Translations under genes and position numbers: made by a program
Part shown: positions 18,875-27,339 of the stretch, piece by piece
Position numbering within the stretch: the first letter of the stretch is position 1
Layout: each line of letters starts with the position of its first letter
The notes under the pieces: model-generated
Database searches by the model: none
The model's input: only the letters and a program-made list of their open reading frames with translations
Told to the model about the DNA's origin: nothing
DNA from: Stenotrophomonas tumulicola
GTDB lineage: Bacteria; Pseudomonadota; Gammaproteobacteria; Xanthomonadales; Xanthomonadaceae
Direction: 5' to 3'
Assembly: GCF_014117215.1 (NCBI RefSeq)
Contig: NZ_JACGXS010000013.1
Span: forward strand, 37,079 to 101,078
DNA: 64,000 bases

Positions 18875-20191
18875 ATGCCGATCTCATCAACGCCCCGCCT
18901 GAATCCCACGCCCGGAAGTGGCGCACCGACGGTCAACAATCGCGTCGCGCTGGCGGTGGCCACCACGATCTTCTTCATGTGGGGCTTCCTGACCTGCCTC
19001 AACGACATCCTGATCCCGCACCTGAAAGCGGTGTTCGAGCTGAACTATGCGCGCGCGATGCTGGTGCAGTTCACGTTCTTCGGCGCCTACTTCCTGATGT
19101 CGATGCCGGCCGGTCGGCTGGTCGCGCACCTGGGCTACAAGAAAGGCATCGTTGCCGGGCTGCTGATTGCCGGCGTGGGCGCGCTGGGCTTCTGGCCCGC
19201 CGCCGAACTGCGCCAGTACGAAGCCTTCCTGGGCGCGTTGTTCGTGCTGGCCAGCGGCATCACCGTGCTGCAGGTAGCGGCCAATCCGTACGTTGCGCTG
19301 CTGGGACCGGTGGAGACCAGCTCCAGCCGGTTGACGCTGGCACAGGCCCTGAACTCGCTGGGCACGGCGATCGCACCGATCTTCGGCGGCATGCTGATCC
19401 TGGCCAACACGGTCAAGAGCGCCGATGAGATCGAGCTGTTGCCGCTGGCCGAGCAGGCGGCTTACCGTGCGGCCGAAGCGCAGTCGGTGCAGGGTCCGTA
19501 CATCGGGCTGGCGATCGCGCTGGTGCTGCTGGCGCTGTTCGTCTACCTGTTCCGCCTGCCGACGCTGAGCGAGAACACCGAAAAGGTGGATGACGGCCAC
19601 AAGGTGGGGTATGGCGCCGCGCTGCGCCACCGCCACCTGCTGTTCGCCGTGCTGGGCATCTTCTTCTATGTCGGTGCCGAAGTGTCCATCGGCAGCTTCC
19701 TGGTGAACTACCTGTCGATGCCGACCATCGGTGGCTTCAGCGAGAAGGAAGCCACGCACTATGTGTCGGCCTACTGGACCATGGCCATGATCGGCCGCTT
19801 CGCCGGTTCGGCGCTGTTGGCGCGCTATTCGCCACGGCACATGCTGGCCCTGTTCGCTACCGTCAACGTGCTGCTGCTGGGTACCACCATGGCCAGTTCC
19901 GGGCAGGTCGCGCTGTACTCGGTGGTGGCCATCGGCCTGTTCAATTCCATCATGTTCCCGACCATCTTCGCGCTGGGCATCGAACGCCTGGGGCCGCTGA
20001 CCAACAAGGCGTCCAGCCTGCTGATCATGGCCATCGTCGGTGGCGCGCTGGTGCCGTACCTGCAGGGCGTGCTGGCCGACCATATCGGCCTGCAGCCGAG
20101 CTTCATCCTGCCGCTGCTGTGCTACGGCTACATCATCTTCTTCGGCCTGTCAGGCGCCCGCCTGCCCGCCAACACACCCCAGGGAGGCTGA
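18875..20191 (+). CDS. FucP/GluP-type sugar:proton symporter
   Basis: Major facilitator superfamily permease of the fucose/glucose-galactose permease family, 438 residues, about 12 membrane segments. The diagnostic FFMWGFLTCLNDILIPHLK opens the first helix, and GYKKGIVAGL marks the inter-helix loop. It should bring a monosaccharide across the inner membrane. The context (GH92, mannose isomerase, fructokinase) points to mannose. The kinase gene follows after 7 bases. Confidence 0.88.
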   Translation: MPISSTPRLNPTPGSGAPTVNNRVALAVATTIFFMWGFLTCLNDILIPHLKAVFELNYARAMLVQFTFFGAYFLMSMPAGRLVAHLGYKKGIVAGLLIAGVGALGFWPAAELRQYEAFLGALFVLASGITVLQVAANPYVALLGPVETSSSRLTLAQALNSLGTAIAPIFGGMLILANTVKSADEIELLPLAEQAAYRAAEAQSVQGPYIGLAIALVLLALFVYLFRLPTLSENTEKVDDGHKVGYGAALRHRHLLFAVLGIFFYVGAEVSIGSFLVNYLSMPTIGGFSEKEATHYVSAYWTMAMIGRFAGSALLARYSPRHMLALFATVNVLLLGTTMASSGQVALYSVVAIGLFNSIMFPTIFALGIERLGPLTNKASSLLIMAIVGGALVPYLQGVLADHIGLQPSFILPLLCYGYIIFFGLSGARLPANTPQGG

Positions 20192-20198
20192 GCCAGGG

Positions 20199-21194
20199 AT
20201 GGGCAGCATTGTTTGTTTCGGCGAGATTTTGATCGATCTACTAGCTCAACCGCCGGCTTCCCCGGAGCAGCCGCGGGCGTTCCTGCAGTACGCCGGTGGT
20301 GCCCCGGCCAACGTTGCGGTGGCCGCCGCGCGGCTGGGCGTGGATACCCAGTTCGTCGGCATGCTGGGCCGCGACATGTTTGGTGATTTCCTCGCCGACA
20401 GCCTGCAGCAGCAGGGGGTCGGCACCGACTTCATTGCCCGCACCGATGCGGCCAAGACCGCGCTGGCGTTCGTGGCGCTGGACGCGCAGGGCGAGCGCAG
20501 TTTCAGCTTCTACCGCCCGCCCGCGGCGGACCTGCTGTTCCGTGCCACGCATTTCCAGCCGGCCTGCTTTTCCCAGGCCAGTTGTTTCCATGTGTGCTCC
20601 AACAGCCTGACCGAAGCGGACATCGCACGGACCACCTACGAGGGCATGCGGCGGGCCCGCGCGGCAGGCGCGCTGGTCAGCCTGGACCTCAACCTGCGCC
20701 CGGCGTTGTGGCCGGCAGGCAGCGACCCGCTGCCGTGGCTGTGGCAGGCGCTGGAGCTGGCCGACGTGGTCAAGCTGTCGCGCGAGGAGCTGGATTTCCT
20801 GGCCGCGCCGTTGGGCACGGACGGGGCAGAGCAGGTGCTGCAGCGGCTGCTTGCCGCGCAGGCACGCTGGGTGGTGGTCACCGACGGTGCCGCGCCGTTG
20901 CAGTGGCGCACGCGCGAGGGCCATGGCCAGGCGGCCAGCTTCCGCGTGCCGATGGTGGACAGCACCGCGGCAGGCGATGCCTTCGTTGGCGGCCTGCTGA
21001 CCGCGCTGGTGGAACGCGGCGTGGATGCCGCCGGACTGCCGGCATTCTGTACCGATGTCGCCGCGATGACCGACGTGCTGCGCTTCGGCGCGGCGGTGGG
21101 CGCGCTGGCGGTGACCCGCAAGGGCGCCTTCGCCGCGATGCCCACGCGCGGCGAAGTCGATGCGCTGCTGCTGCAACCACAGGAATCGCACTGA
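20199..21194 (+). CDS. PfkB-family fructokinase (probable)
   Basis: Ribokinase/PfkB-type sugar kinase of 331 residues. It has the N-terminal GGAPANVAVAAARLG signature and the C-terminal DSTAAGDAFVGGLL motif, with catalytic base D260 and the anion hole TAAGD. The closest named activity is fructokinase (ScrK type), which fits phosphorylation of fructose made by the adjacent mannose isomerase. The start ATG at 20199 follows AGGGAGG. Codons 10-17 include CTA CTA GCT CAA, uncommon here, and coincide with an operator-like sequence. It overlaps the next gene by 1 base. Confidence 0.85.
   Translation: MGSIVCFGEILIDLLAQPPASPEQPRAFLQYAGGAPANVAVAAARLGVDTQFVGMLGRDMFGDFLADSLQQQGVGTDFIARTDAAKTALAFVALDAQGERSFSFYRPPAADLLFRATHFQPACFSQASCFHVCSNSLTEADIARTTYEGMRRARAAGALVSLDLNLRPALWPAGSDPLPWLWQALELADVVKLSREELDFLAAPLGTDGAEQVLQRLLAAQARWVVVTDGAAPLQWRTREGHGQAASFRVPMVDSTAAGDAFVGGLLTALVERGVDAAGLPAFCTDVAAMTDVLRFGAAVGALAVTRKGAFAAMPTRGEVDALLLQPQESH
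20228..20241. promoter_or_regulatory. LacI-type operator-like site 4, inside the kinase gene
   Basis: TTTGATCGATCTAC within codons 10-15 of the fructokinase gene matches the core GATCGATCTA of sites 1-3. It is accompanied by rare codons (ATT TTG, CTA CTA), as if the DNA sequence rather than codon choice were under selection. An internal operator or roadblock is possible; chance is not excluded. Confidence 0.4.
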
Positions 21195-22378
21195 TGACCC
21201 AGACCCCGGATTTCCGCTCCCCCGCGTTCCTGCGCGGCCACGTCGCCGACACGATGGCGTTCTACCATCCGCGCTGCATCGACCCGAAGGGTGGCTTCTT
21301 CCACTACTTCCGTGACGATGGCAGCGTGTACGACGCCTCGCATCGCCACCTGGTGAGCAGCACGCGCTTCGTCTTCAACTACGCCATGGCCTACCGCGAG
21401 TTCGGCGACGCGGCCTACCTGGAAGGCGTGCAGCATGGCGTGCGCTACCTGCGCGAGGTGCACCGCAACCCTGCCACCGGCGGCTACGCGTGGACACTGC
21501 GCGATGGCAAGGTGGAGGACGACACCAACCACTGCTATGGCGTGGCGTTCGTGCTGCTGGCCTACAGCTGCGCGCTGAAGGCGGGCATCGAGGAGGCGCG
21601 CGGCTGGATGGATGAAACCTGGCAGCTGCTGGAGCGGCGCTTCTTCGAACCGCAGCATGGCCTGTACCGCGACGAAGCCGATGCGCAGTGGAACTTCAGC
21701 GGCTATCGCGGCCAGAACGCCAACATGCACATGTGCGAGGCGATGCTGGCTGCGTTCGAGGCCAGTGGCGAGCAGCGTTACCTGGATCGTGCGCTGCAGC
21801 TGGCGGACATCATGACGCGACGGCAGGCGGCCAAGGCCGATGGCCTGGTCTGGGAGCACTATGACAGCGACTGGAACGTCGACTGGAAGTACAACCTGGA
21901 CGATCCCAAGCACCTGTTCCGGCCATGGGGCTTCCAGCCGGGGCACCAGACCGAATGGGCCAAGCTGCTGCTGATCCTGGACCGGCATGTGCAGGCGGAC
22001 TGGCTGGTGCCGACGGCGTGCCACCTGTTCGACGTGGCGGTCGAACGCAGCTGGGATGCAGGGCGCGGTGGGCTGTATTACGGCTTCGATCCCGATGGTG
22101 GCGTGTGCGACGACGACAAGTATTTCTGGGTGCAGGCCGAATCGCTGGCGGCTGCCGCGCTGTTGGCAAAGCGCACCGGCGAGGCGGTGTACTGGGACTG
22201 GTATGAGCGGCTGTGGGCGTATTCGTGGGCCCATTTCGTCGATCATGTGCATGGCGCGTGGTTCCGCATCCTGGATGCGGACAACCGCAAGTACAGCGAC
22301 GAGAAGAGCCCGGCGGGCAAGGTCGATTACCACACGATGGGCGCCTGCTACGAAGTGCTGAACGTAGTACGTCCGTAG
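21194..22378 (+). CDS. AGE-family mannose isomerase
   Basis: An (alpha/alpha)6-barrel protein of 394 residues in the N-acylglucosamine 2-epimerase family, of the mannose isomerase/YihS branch. Seen motifs are GYRGQNANMHMCEAMLAA, WGFQPGHQTEWAKLLL and the late GKVDYHTMGACYE, carrying the conserved histidines of the active site. It should convert D-mannose to D-fructose, feeding the kinase encoded upstream. The start overlaps the kinase stop (TGATG). The TAG stop is the TAG of a GTAG repeat that begins at 22375. Confidence 0.87.
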   Translation: MTQTPDFRSPAFLRGHVADTMAFYHPRCIDPKGGFFHYFRDDGSVYDASHRHLVSSTRFVFNYAMAYREFGDAAYLEGVQHGVRYLREVHRNPATGGYAWTLRDGKVEDDTNHCYGVAFVLLAYSCALKAGIEEARGWMDETWQLLERRFFEPQHGLYRDEADAQWNFSGYRGQNANMHMCEAMLAAFEASGEQRYLDRALQLADIMTRRQAAKADGLVWEHYDSDWNVDWKYNLDDPKHLFRPWGFQPGHQTEWAKLLLILDRHVQADWLVPTACHLFDVAVERSWDAGRGGLYYGFDPDGGVCDDDKYFWVQAESLAAAALLAKRTGEAVYWDWYERLWAYSWAHFVDHVHGAWFRILDADNRKYSDEKSPAGKVDYHTMGACYEVLNVVRP

Positions 22379-22442
22379 CGCCGGGCCATGCCCGGCGGCA
22401 TTGCGCGCTGCGCGTGGGTGACGGGCATGGCCCGTCACTACC
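22375..22442. repeat. Composite GTAG repeat pair, type GCGCC plus type TGACGGG
   Basis: GTAGCGCCGGGCCATGCCCG (22375 onward) is paired with an inverted GTGACGGGCATGGCCCGTCA element ending at 22442. The two arms belong to different subfamilies. Its first four bases supply the stop codon of the isomerase gene. Confidence 0.88.
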
Positions 22443-22462
22443 TACATCGAAGGGGCACGGCC

Positions 22463-25102
22463 ATGCTGATCAAACACGCTTTCCTGCGCATCTGCATGAC
22501 CCTGCTGGCATGCCTGGCGCCATTGCTGGCCTTCGCCACGCCGCTCGACGCGCGCTGGGAATTCCGCCTGCTGCCGGGCAACGCGCAGGTACGTGAACAC
22601 CCCGAGGCCAGCAGCTGGCGCAGCGCACAGGTGCCGGGCAGCGTGCATACCGATCTTCTCGCGCATGGATTGATCCCGGACCCCTACGTCGGTGCGCCGG
22701 AGGCCGGGCTGCAGTGGATCGGGCTGGCGGACTGGGAGTACCGCGCGGACTTCGACGTCGATGCCGGCACCTTGGCGCGGCCACATGCGGAGCTGGTGTT
22801 CGAGGGCCTGGATACCTTTGCCGAGGTCGAGCTCAACGGCCAGCCCCTGCTGCGCGCCGACAACGCCCATCGCACCTGGACCCGCCGCGTGGACGGCCGC
22901 CTGCGCGCGGGTGGCAACACCCTGCGCATCGTGTTCCGTTCGCCGATCACCACGCTGCTGCCCACGGTGCAGGCGATGCCGCACAGGATCGCGGGCAACT
23001 ATCCCTCGCCTTATGGCGACGAGCCGAAAGACGCGATGGTCGGCAACTTCGTGCGCAAGCCTGCCTACCATTTCGGCTGGGACTGGGGCCCGCGCTATGT
23101 GACCGCCGGTGCATGGCGTCCGGTGAGGCTGGAAACGTGGGACGGGCAACGGGTAACCGACCTGGCCGTTCGCACCGACCAGCTGGACGCCGATGCGGCT
23201 GAACTGACCGCGCTGGTCGACGTGGAGCATGACGGCCCGGCCGTATCGGTTCCGCTGCAGCTGGAGGTGCGCGACCCGGAAGGGCACCGGGTGGCGCGGG
23301 TGCTGCGCGATGTCCTGCTGCAACCCGGGCAACATCGCGTCGAGGTGCCGGTACGGATCGCCCAGCCGCGCCGCTGGTGGCCGGCCGGGCAGGGTGCACA
23401 GGATCGCTACACGGTGCAGGCGTCGTTGGGCGACGGCGACCGCCGCGCGCTGCAGGCCAGCCGACGCATCGGGCTGCGCAGCGTGGAACTGCGCCGTGAG
23501 CTGGACGAGGAGGGCGGGCAGGGCTTTGCTTTCGTCATCAACGGACGCGAGATCTTCGCCAAGGGCGCCAACGTCATTCCGTTCGATGCGTTCCCGGCGC
23601 GCGTCGATGCGGCGCGCCTGCGCACGATCCTGACGGCCGCACGCGACGCCAACATGAACATGCTGCGCAACTGGGGCGGTGGTTACTACGAGGACGAGGC
23701 GTTCTTCGAGCTGGCTGACGAACTGGGCCTGCTGGTCTGGCAGGACTTCATGTTCGGCGGTGGCATGCAGCCCGGGTTCGATCCGGCGTTCCGCCGCAGC
23801 GTGGTGGCCGAGGCGCGCGACAACGTGCGTCGCCTGCGCCACCATCCCAGCATCGTGCTGTGGTGTGGCAACAACGAAGAAGAGACGGCCTGGAAGGACT
23901 GGGGCCATGGCCGCGAGCTGGAACAGGCCGATCCCGCGTTCGCGGCAAGGGTCTGGCAGGGTTATGTGGACCTGTTCGGCCATGACCTGCGCCAGGTGGT
24001 GGCCGAGGAAGGCCTGGGCGTTCCGTACTGGTCCAGCTCGCCGGGCAACGACCTGGATGTGGCCGCCAACGACTCCACGCGCGGCGACAAGCACTACTGG
24101 CAGGTATGGGGCAATCCGGCGTTGCCGGTCAGCGCGTACCTGCGCGAGACGCCGCGCTTCATGTCCGAGTACGGGCTGCAGTCGTGGCCGTCGCAGGCGA
24201 TGGTCGACCGTATCGCGCCGCGTGCCGGGCAGCGCATCGACAGCCCGGTGATCCAGGCGCACCAGAAGTTCATGGCGGGGCTGGGCAACGAACGCCTGCT
24301 GCATTACATCCGTGCCGGCTACGGCGAGCCGGCGGACTTCCCCGCGTTCCTGTACCTGGGGCAGGTGATGCAGGCCGAGGGCATCGCGCTGGCGGCGCTG
24401 CATCATCGTGCATCGCGTCCGTACACGATGGGTTCGCTGTACTGGCAGCTCAATGACGTGTGGCCGGGTGCCTCGTGGTCCGGCCTGGACCATGACGGGA
24501 ACTGGAAGCCGCTGCATTTCCAGGCGCGTCGCTTCTTTGCCGAACTGGCGGTGGCAGCGCTGCGCGACGAGGGAATCACCCGCGTCAGCCTGCTCAACGA
24601 TACGCCTCGGCCGCAACGGGTGCAGTGGCGGCTGCGGGTGTTGGACGTGGATGGGCGGCAGCTGGACATGCAGGAGCAGGCGTTGGTGCTTGCGGCGGGT
24701 TCGGCGACGGAGGTCGGGCGTTTCAGCGATGCGCGGCTGCGCGGCGATGCCGATCCTGCGCGCACGCTGGTGGTGGTGGAGCTGCTGCAGGAGGGCCACG
24801 TACTGTCACGCCAGCTGGTGCATTTCGTCGAGGCGCGCGACCAGGCGTTGTTGCCCGGGCAGCTGGAAGCGGGCATCCAGGGCGAAGGCACGGAACGGGC
24901 CGTGGTGCTGCAGGCGCGCGGCCTGGTGCGGGCCGCGTGGATTGATTTTGGCGCGCTGGCTGCAACGGTGGACGACAACCTGCTGGACCTGTTGCCAGGC
25001 GAGCGCAGGGTGATCGGCCTGCACGCCGATGCCGATGCCGATACGTTGCGCGCCGCGTTGCGCGTGCAGACGTTGGGCGATGTGATGGTTGGCCGGCGGT
25101 GA
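22463..25102 (+). CDS. GH2 family beta-mannosidase, secreted
   Basis: Glycoside hydrolase family 2 enzyme of 879 residues with signal peptide MLIKHAFLRICMTLLACLAP. It has the N-terminal jelly-roll (WRSAQVPGSVHTDLL), the immunoglobulin-like domain, and a TIM barrel with NWGGGYYEDEAFFELADELG. The acid/base E472 is in WCGNNEEE and the likely nucleophile E569 in FMSEYGLQSWP, the beta-mannosidase form of these motifs. It should remove beta-mannose, such as the core mannose of N-glycans. AGGGG precedes the ATG at 22463. The TGA stop falls inside a palindromic repeat. Confidence 0.92.
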   Translation: MLIKHAFLRICMTLLACLAPLLAFATPLDARWEFRLLPGNAQVREHPEASSWRSAQVPGSVHTDLLAHGLIPDPYVGAPEAGLQWIGLADWEYRADFDVDAGTLARPHAELVFEGLDTFAEVELNGQPLLRADNAHRTWTRRVDGRLRAGGNTLRIVFRSPITTLLPTVQAMPHRIAGNYPSPYGDEPKDAMVGNFVRKPAYHFGWDWGPRYVTAGAWRPVRLETWDGQRVTDLAVRTDQLDADAAELTALVDVEHDGPAVSVPLQLEVRDPEGHRVARVLRDVLLQPGQHRVEVPVRIAQPRRWWPAGQGAQDRYTVQASLGDGDRRALQASRRIGLRSVELRRELDEEGGQGFAFVINGREIFAKGANVIPFDAFPARVDAARLRTILTAARDANMNMLRNWGGGYYEDEAFFELADELGLLVWQDFMFGGGMQPGFDPAFRRSVVAEARDNVRRLRHHPSIVLWCGNNEEETAWKDWGHGRELEQADPAFAARVWQGYVDLFGHDLRQVVAEEGLGVPYWSSSPGNDLDVAANDSTRGDKHYWQVWGNPALPVSAYLRETPRFMSEYGLQSWPSQAMVDRIAPRAGQRIDSPVIQAHQKFMAGLGNERLLHYIRAGYGEPADFPAFLYLGQVMQAEGIALAALHHRASRPYTMGSLYWQLNDVWPGASWSGLDHDGNWKPLHFQARRFFAELAVAALRDEGITRVSLLNDTPRPQRVQWRLRVLDVDGRQLDMQEQALVLAAGSATEVGRFSDARLRGDADPARTLVVVELLQEGHVLSRQLVHFVEARDQALLPGQLEAGIQGEGTERAVVLQARGLVRAAWIDFGALAATVDDNLLDLLPGERRVIGLHADADADTLRAALRVQTLGDVMVGRR

Positions 25103-25121
25103 CGGGCATGGCCCGTCACTA
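25099..25121. repeat. TGACGGG-type GTAG repeat at the beta-mannosidase stop
   Basis: GTGACGGGCATGGCCCGTCA followed by CTA. The stop codon TGA (25100-25102) of the GH2 gene is part of it. A partial second element, GGGGCATGGCCC, follows at about 25127-25138. Confidence 0.8.
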
Positions 25122-25155
25122 ACGGTGGGGCATGGCCCGGGGGCCTGGGCCGCCT

Positions 25156-25851
25156 TTAAAACGCTATCTGCTGGAAGTTTTCTGCGCGGTCGTGGCCGTG
25201 CGTGGCTTCGCCGGTGCGTGGCAGGGGATAATCGTCCAGCCGATCCAGCAGGCGCGTCTGCAGGCCTGCTTCGCGTGCGGCATCCAGCTCTTCCACCACG
25301 TCGGACAGGAACAGGATCTCGCCGGCCGGCACGCCGATGGACTGCACGATGCGGCGGTAGCTGTCGGCCTCGCGCTTGCCGCCGACTTCGGTATCGAACC
25401 AGCCCGACACCAGCGCGGTCAGGTCGCCGTCTTCGCTGAAACCAAAGAACTGCTTCTGCGCCGGTACCGATCCGGAGGAGTACACGTACAACGCCAGTCC
25501 GGCGGTGTGCCAGCCTTCCAGTACGGCGGCAACTTCGGGGTAGAAGTGCGCCTTGTAGGCGCCGCTGCGGTAGCCCGATTCCCAGATCATGCCCTGCAGC
25601 GCCTTCAGCGCGGTGTGCTTGCGGTCCTGGTCGATCCAGCCCTGCAGCGTCTCGGCCACCAGGCTGTCCTGGCAGGCCCCTCCGATCTCCACCGCCACCG
25701 TGTCCAGCCAGCGGCGCACCTGCGGTTCGTCGCCGTGGGTGGCGATGAAGTCGGGCAGCGCCTTGCGTGCATAGGGGAACAGCACGTTCTTGACGAACGA
25801 GATGCTGCTGGTGGTGCCTTCGATGTCGGTGAGGATGACGCGCGGCTGCAT
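25156..25851 (-). CDS. mtnC: Acireductone synthase (enolase-phosphatase E1)
   Basis: HAD-superfamily bifunctional enzyme of the methionine salvage pathway, 231 residues. It enolises and then dephosphorylates 2,3-diketo-5-methylthiopentyl-1-phosphate to the acireductone. D9 and E11 of [10 protein letters not shown] replace the usual DxD, the mark of this family. [11 protein letters not shown] and [12 protein letters not shown] supply the other HAD motifs. It is last in mtnB-mtnD-mtnC and starts 3 bases after mtnD ends, so it is co-translated. Confidence 0.95.
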   Translation of the reverse strand: MQPRVILTDIEGTTSSISFVKNVLFPYARKALPDFIATHGDEPQVRRWLDTVAVEIGGACQDSLVAETLQGWIDQDRKHTALKALQGMIWESGYRSGAYKAHFYPEVAAVLEGWHTAGLALYVYSSGSVPAQKQFFGFSEDGDLTALVSGWFDTEVGGKREADSYRRIVQSIGVPAGEILFLSDVVEELDAAREAGLQTRLLDRLDDYPLPRTGEATHGHDRAENFQQIAF

Positions 25852-25854
25852 GGA

Positions 25855-26412
25855 TCAGGAGGCCTGGGTAGGAATGTAGCGTGGGAACTTCTGCGCGATG
25901 TCGGTGCCGGTGAAATGGCCTACCCAACCATCGGCTTCGGTGAAGAAGCGGATCGCCACGAAGTTCGGCGCGTCGCCCATGTCGAACCAGTGGGTGGTGC
26001 CGTCGGGTACGGCGATCAGGTCGTCCTTCACGCACTCGATCTCGTAGACCTTGTCGGCCACGTGCAGGGTGAACAGCCCGGAGCCGGCGACGAAGAAGCG
26101 CACCTCGTCTTCCTTGTGGAAGTGTTCGTCGAGGAACTTCTTGCGCAGTTCGGCGCGGTTGGGGTTGTCCGGCGCGATCGAGGCCACGTCCACGCTCTTG
26201 AAGCCGCGCTCGGCGACCAGGCGGTCGATGTCGGCACGGTAGGCGGCGAACACCTCGTCCTGGCTGGCACCGGCGGCGACCGGCTGGGTGGCCTTCCAGC
26301 GTTCGAAGGTGACGCCGATCTTCTGCAGCTCGGTGGTGATGCGGTCACCGTCCTGGGTATCCAGCAACGGGGATTCCGGGGCGGTATCGTCGTAGATGCG
26401 CAGTCGGCTCAT
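25855..26412 (-). CDS. mtnD: Acireductone dioxygenase
   Basis: Cupin dioxygenase of methionine salvage, 185 residues, converting the acireductone to 2-keto-4-methylthiobutyrate and formate when iron-bound. The four metal ligands are visible: H97, H99 and E103 in [12 protein letters not shown], and H141 in GTTHWFDMG. The start at 26412 (MSRLRIYDD) was chosen over a longer upstream frame because it gives the family N terminus. A 94-base gap with a strong hairpin separates it from mtnB. Confidence 0.95.
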   Translation of the reverse strand: MSRLRIYDDTAPESPLLDTQDGDRITTELQKIGVTFERWKATQPVAAGASQDEVFAAYRADIDRLVAERGFKSVDVASIAPDNPNRAELRKKFLDEHFHKEDEVRFFVAGSGLFTLHVADKVYEIECVKDDLIAVPDGTTHWFDMGDAPNFVAIRFFTEADGWVGHFTGTDIAQKFPRYIPTQAS

Positions 26413-26464
26413 GGCGTCGGCTTGAACGTTTCGGGGGAAGGATAGGGTAGCAGCCCGGCGCACG

Positions 26465-26493
26465 GGGCCAGATTCCATTGTGGAATCTGGTCC
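26465..26493. other. Perfect hairpin between mtnB and mtnD
   Basis: CCAGATTCCA (26468-26477) and TGGAATCTGG (26481-26490) form a perfect 10-bp stem with a 3-base loop, extended by G-T and G-C pairs outside. There is no T-run, so a simple terminator is unlikely. It could stabilise or separate the mtnB and mtnDC parts of the transcript. It is AT-richer than its surroundings. Confidence 0.6.
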
Positions 26494-26506
26494 GCGGCGT
26501 GCCGGT

Positions 26507-27148
26507 TCAGCCGCGCAGCTTGCGCAGTTCGAGTTCACACTGGAACAGGAATTCGAAGGCTTCCAGGTGGCGGCGGGCCTCGGCCATGTCACGGCCCCAG
26601 GCATACAGGCCGTGGCCGTCGATCAGATAGCCCCACAGGCTTTGTCGGTCCAGCAGGTCATCCACCTGTGCCGACAGTACGTCCATGTCCTGGGTGTTGG
26701 CGAAGACCGGTACGTCGATGGCCATTTCGTGGGTACTGTTGCCGGCGAAGGCCTTCAGCAGTTCGTAGCCTTCCAGGCGGATGTGGCCCTGCGCGGCGTA
26801 CAGGCGCGAGGCCACGGTCTGCACCGGGGAATGGGTGTGCAGCACGCAGCCGATTTCCGGGAAGCGGCGATACAGGTGGGTGTGCAGCAGGGTCTCGGCT
26901 GACGGACGCAGCGGACGCCCCACGGCCTTGCCGTCGAAGTCCACCACCATGATGTCGTCTTCGATCAGCCGGCCCTTGTCGCGCCCGGAGACGGTGATGG
27001 CCGCGTGGCGGTCGTCCAGGCGATGCGAGAAGTTGCTGCTGGTCGCCGGCGTCCAGCCGGCCTGCGCCAGCTCGCGGACGTTGTCGATCAGCAGCTGTGC
27101 CAGTTCACTCAGGCGCTGGGTATCGTACGGAAAAGTAGGCGCGTTCAT
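26507..27148 (-). CDS. mtnB: Methylthioribulose-1-phosphate dehydratase
   Basis: Class II aldolase-fold zinc enzyme of methionine salvage, 213 residues. It dehydrates methylthioribulose 1-phosphate to 2,3-diketo-5-methylthiopentyl-1-phosphate. The zinc-binding histidines H104 and H106 lie in [11 protein letters not shown], with [13 protein letters not shown] near the N terminus and the late [11 protein letters not shown]. First gene of mtnBDC. The repeat cluster begins only 10 bases upstream of the start, so its promoter is either within the repeats or upstream in the permease unit. Confidence 0.93.
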   Translation of the reverse strand: MNAPTFPYDTQRLSELAQLLIDNVRELAQAGWTPATSSNFSHRLDDRHAAITVSGRDKGRLIEDDIMVVDFDGKAVGRPLRPSAETLLHTHLYRRFPEIGCVLHTHSPVQTVASRLYAAQGHIRLEGYELLKAFAGNSTHEMAIDVPVFANTQDMDVLSAQVDDLLDRQSLWGYLIDGHGLYAWGRDMAEARRHLEAFEFLFQCELELRKLRG

Positions 27149-27157
27149 GCCCACATT

Positions 27158-27304
27158 GTAGCGCCGGGCCATGCCCGGCGGCTTGTTTTTCACCGCGCAG
27201 GGCGCTCGCCGGGCATGGCCCGGCGCTACGGGTTGGTTGCGCGCTTTACTTCCCGCGCAGGCGGCCGTGGTGGTAGCGCCGGGCCATGCCCGGCGGCTTG
27301 TTTT
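27158..27304. repeat. GTAG repeats with a duplicated permease gene tail
   Basis: Two copies of GTAGCGCCGGGCCATGCCCG begin at 27158 and 27273, each followed by GGCGGCTTGTTTTTCACC. The first copy carries an inverted arm ending at about 27230 and then GCTTTACTTCCCGCGCAGGC, which matches the true 3' end of the permease gene at 27340 onward. The block is a tandem duplication of repeat plus gene tail, followed by loss or gain of one hairpin arm. Confidence 0.8.
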
Positions 27305-27339
27305 TCACCACGCAGGGCGCCACGGGGTCGTCGCGGGCT

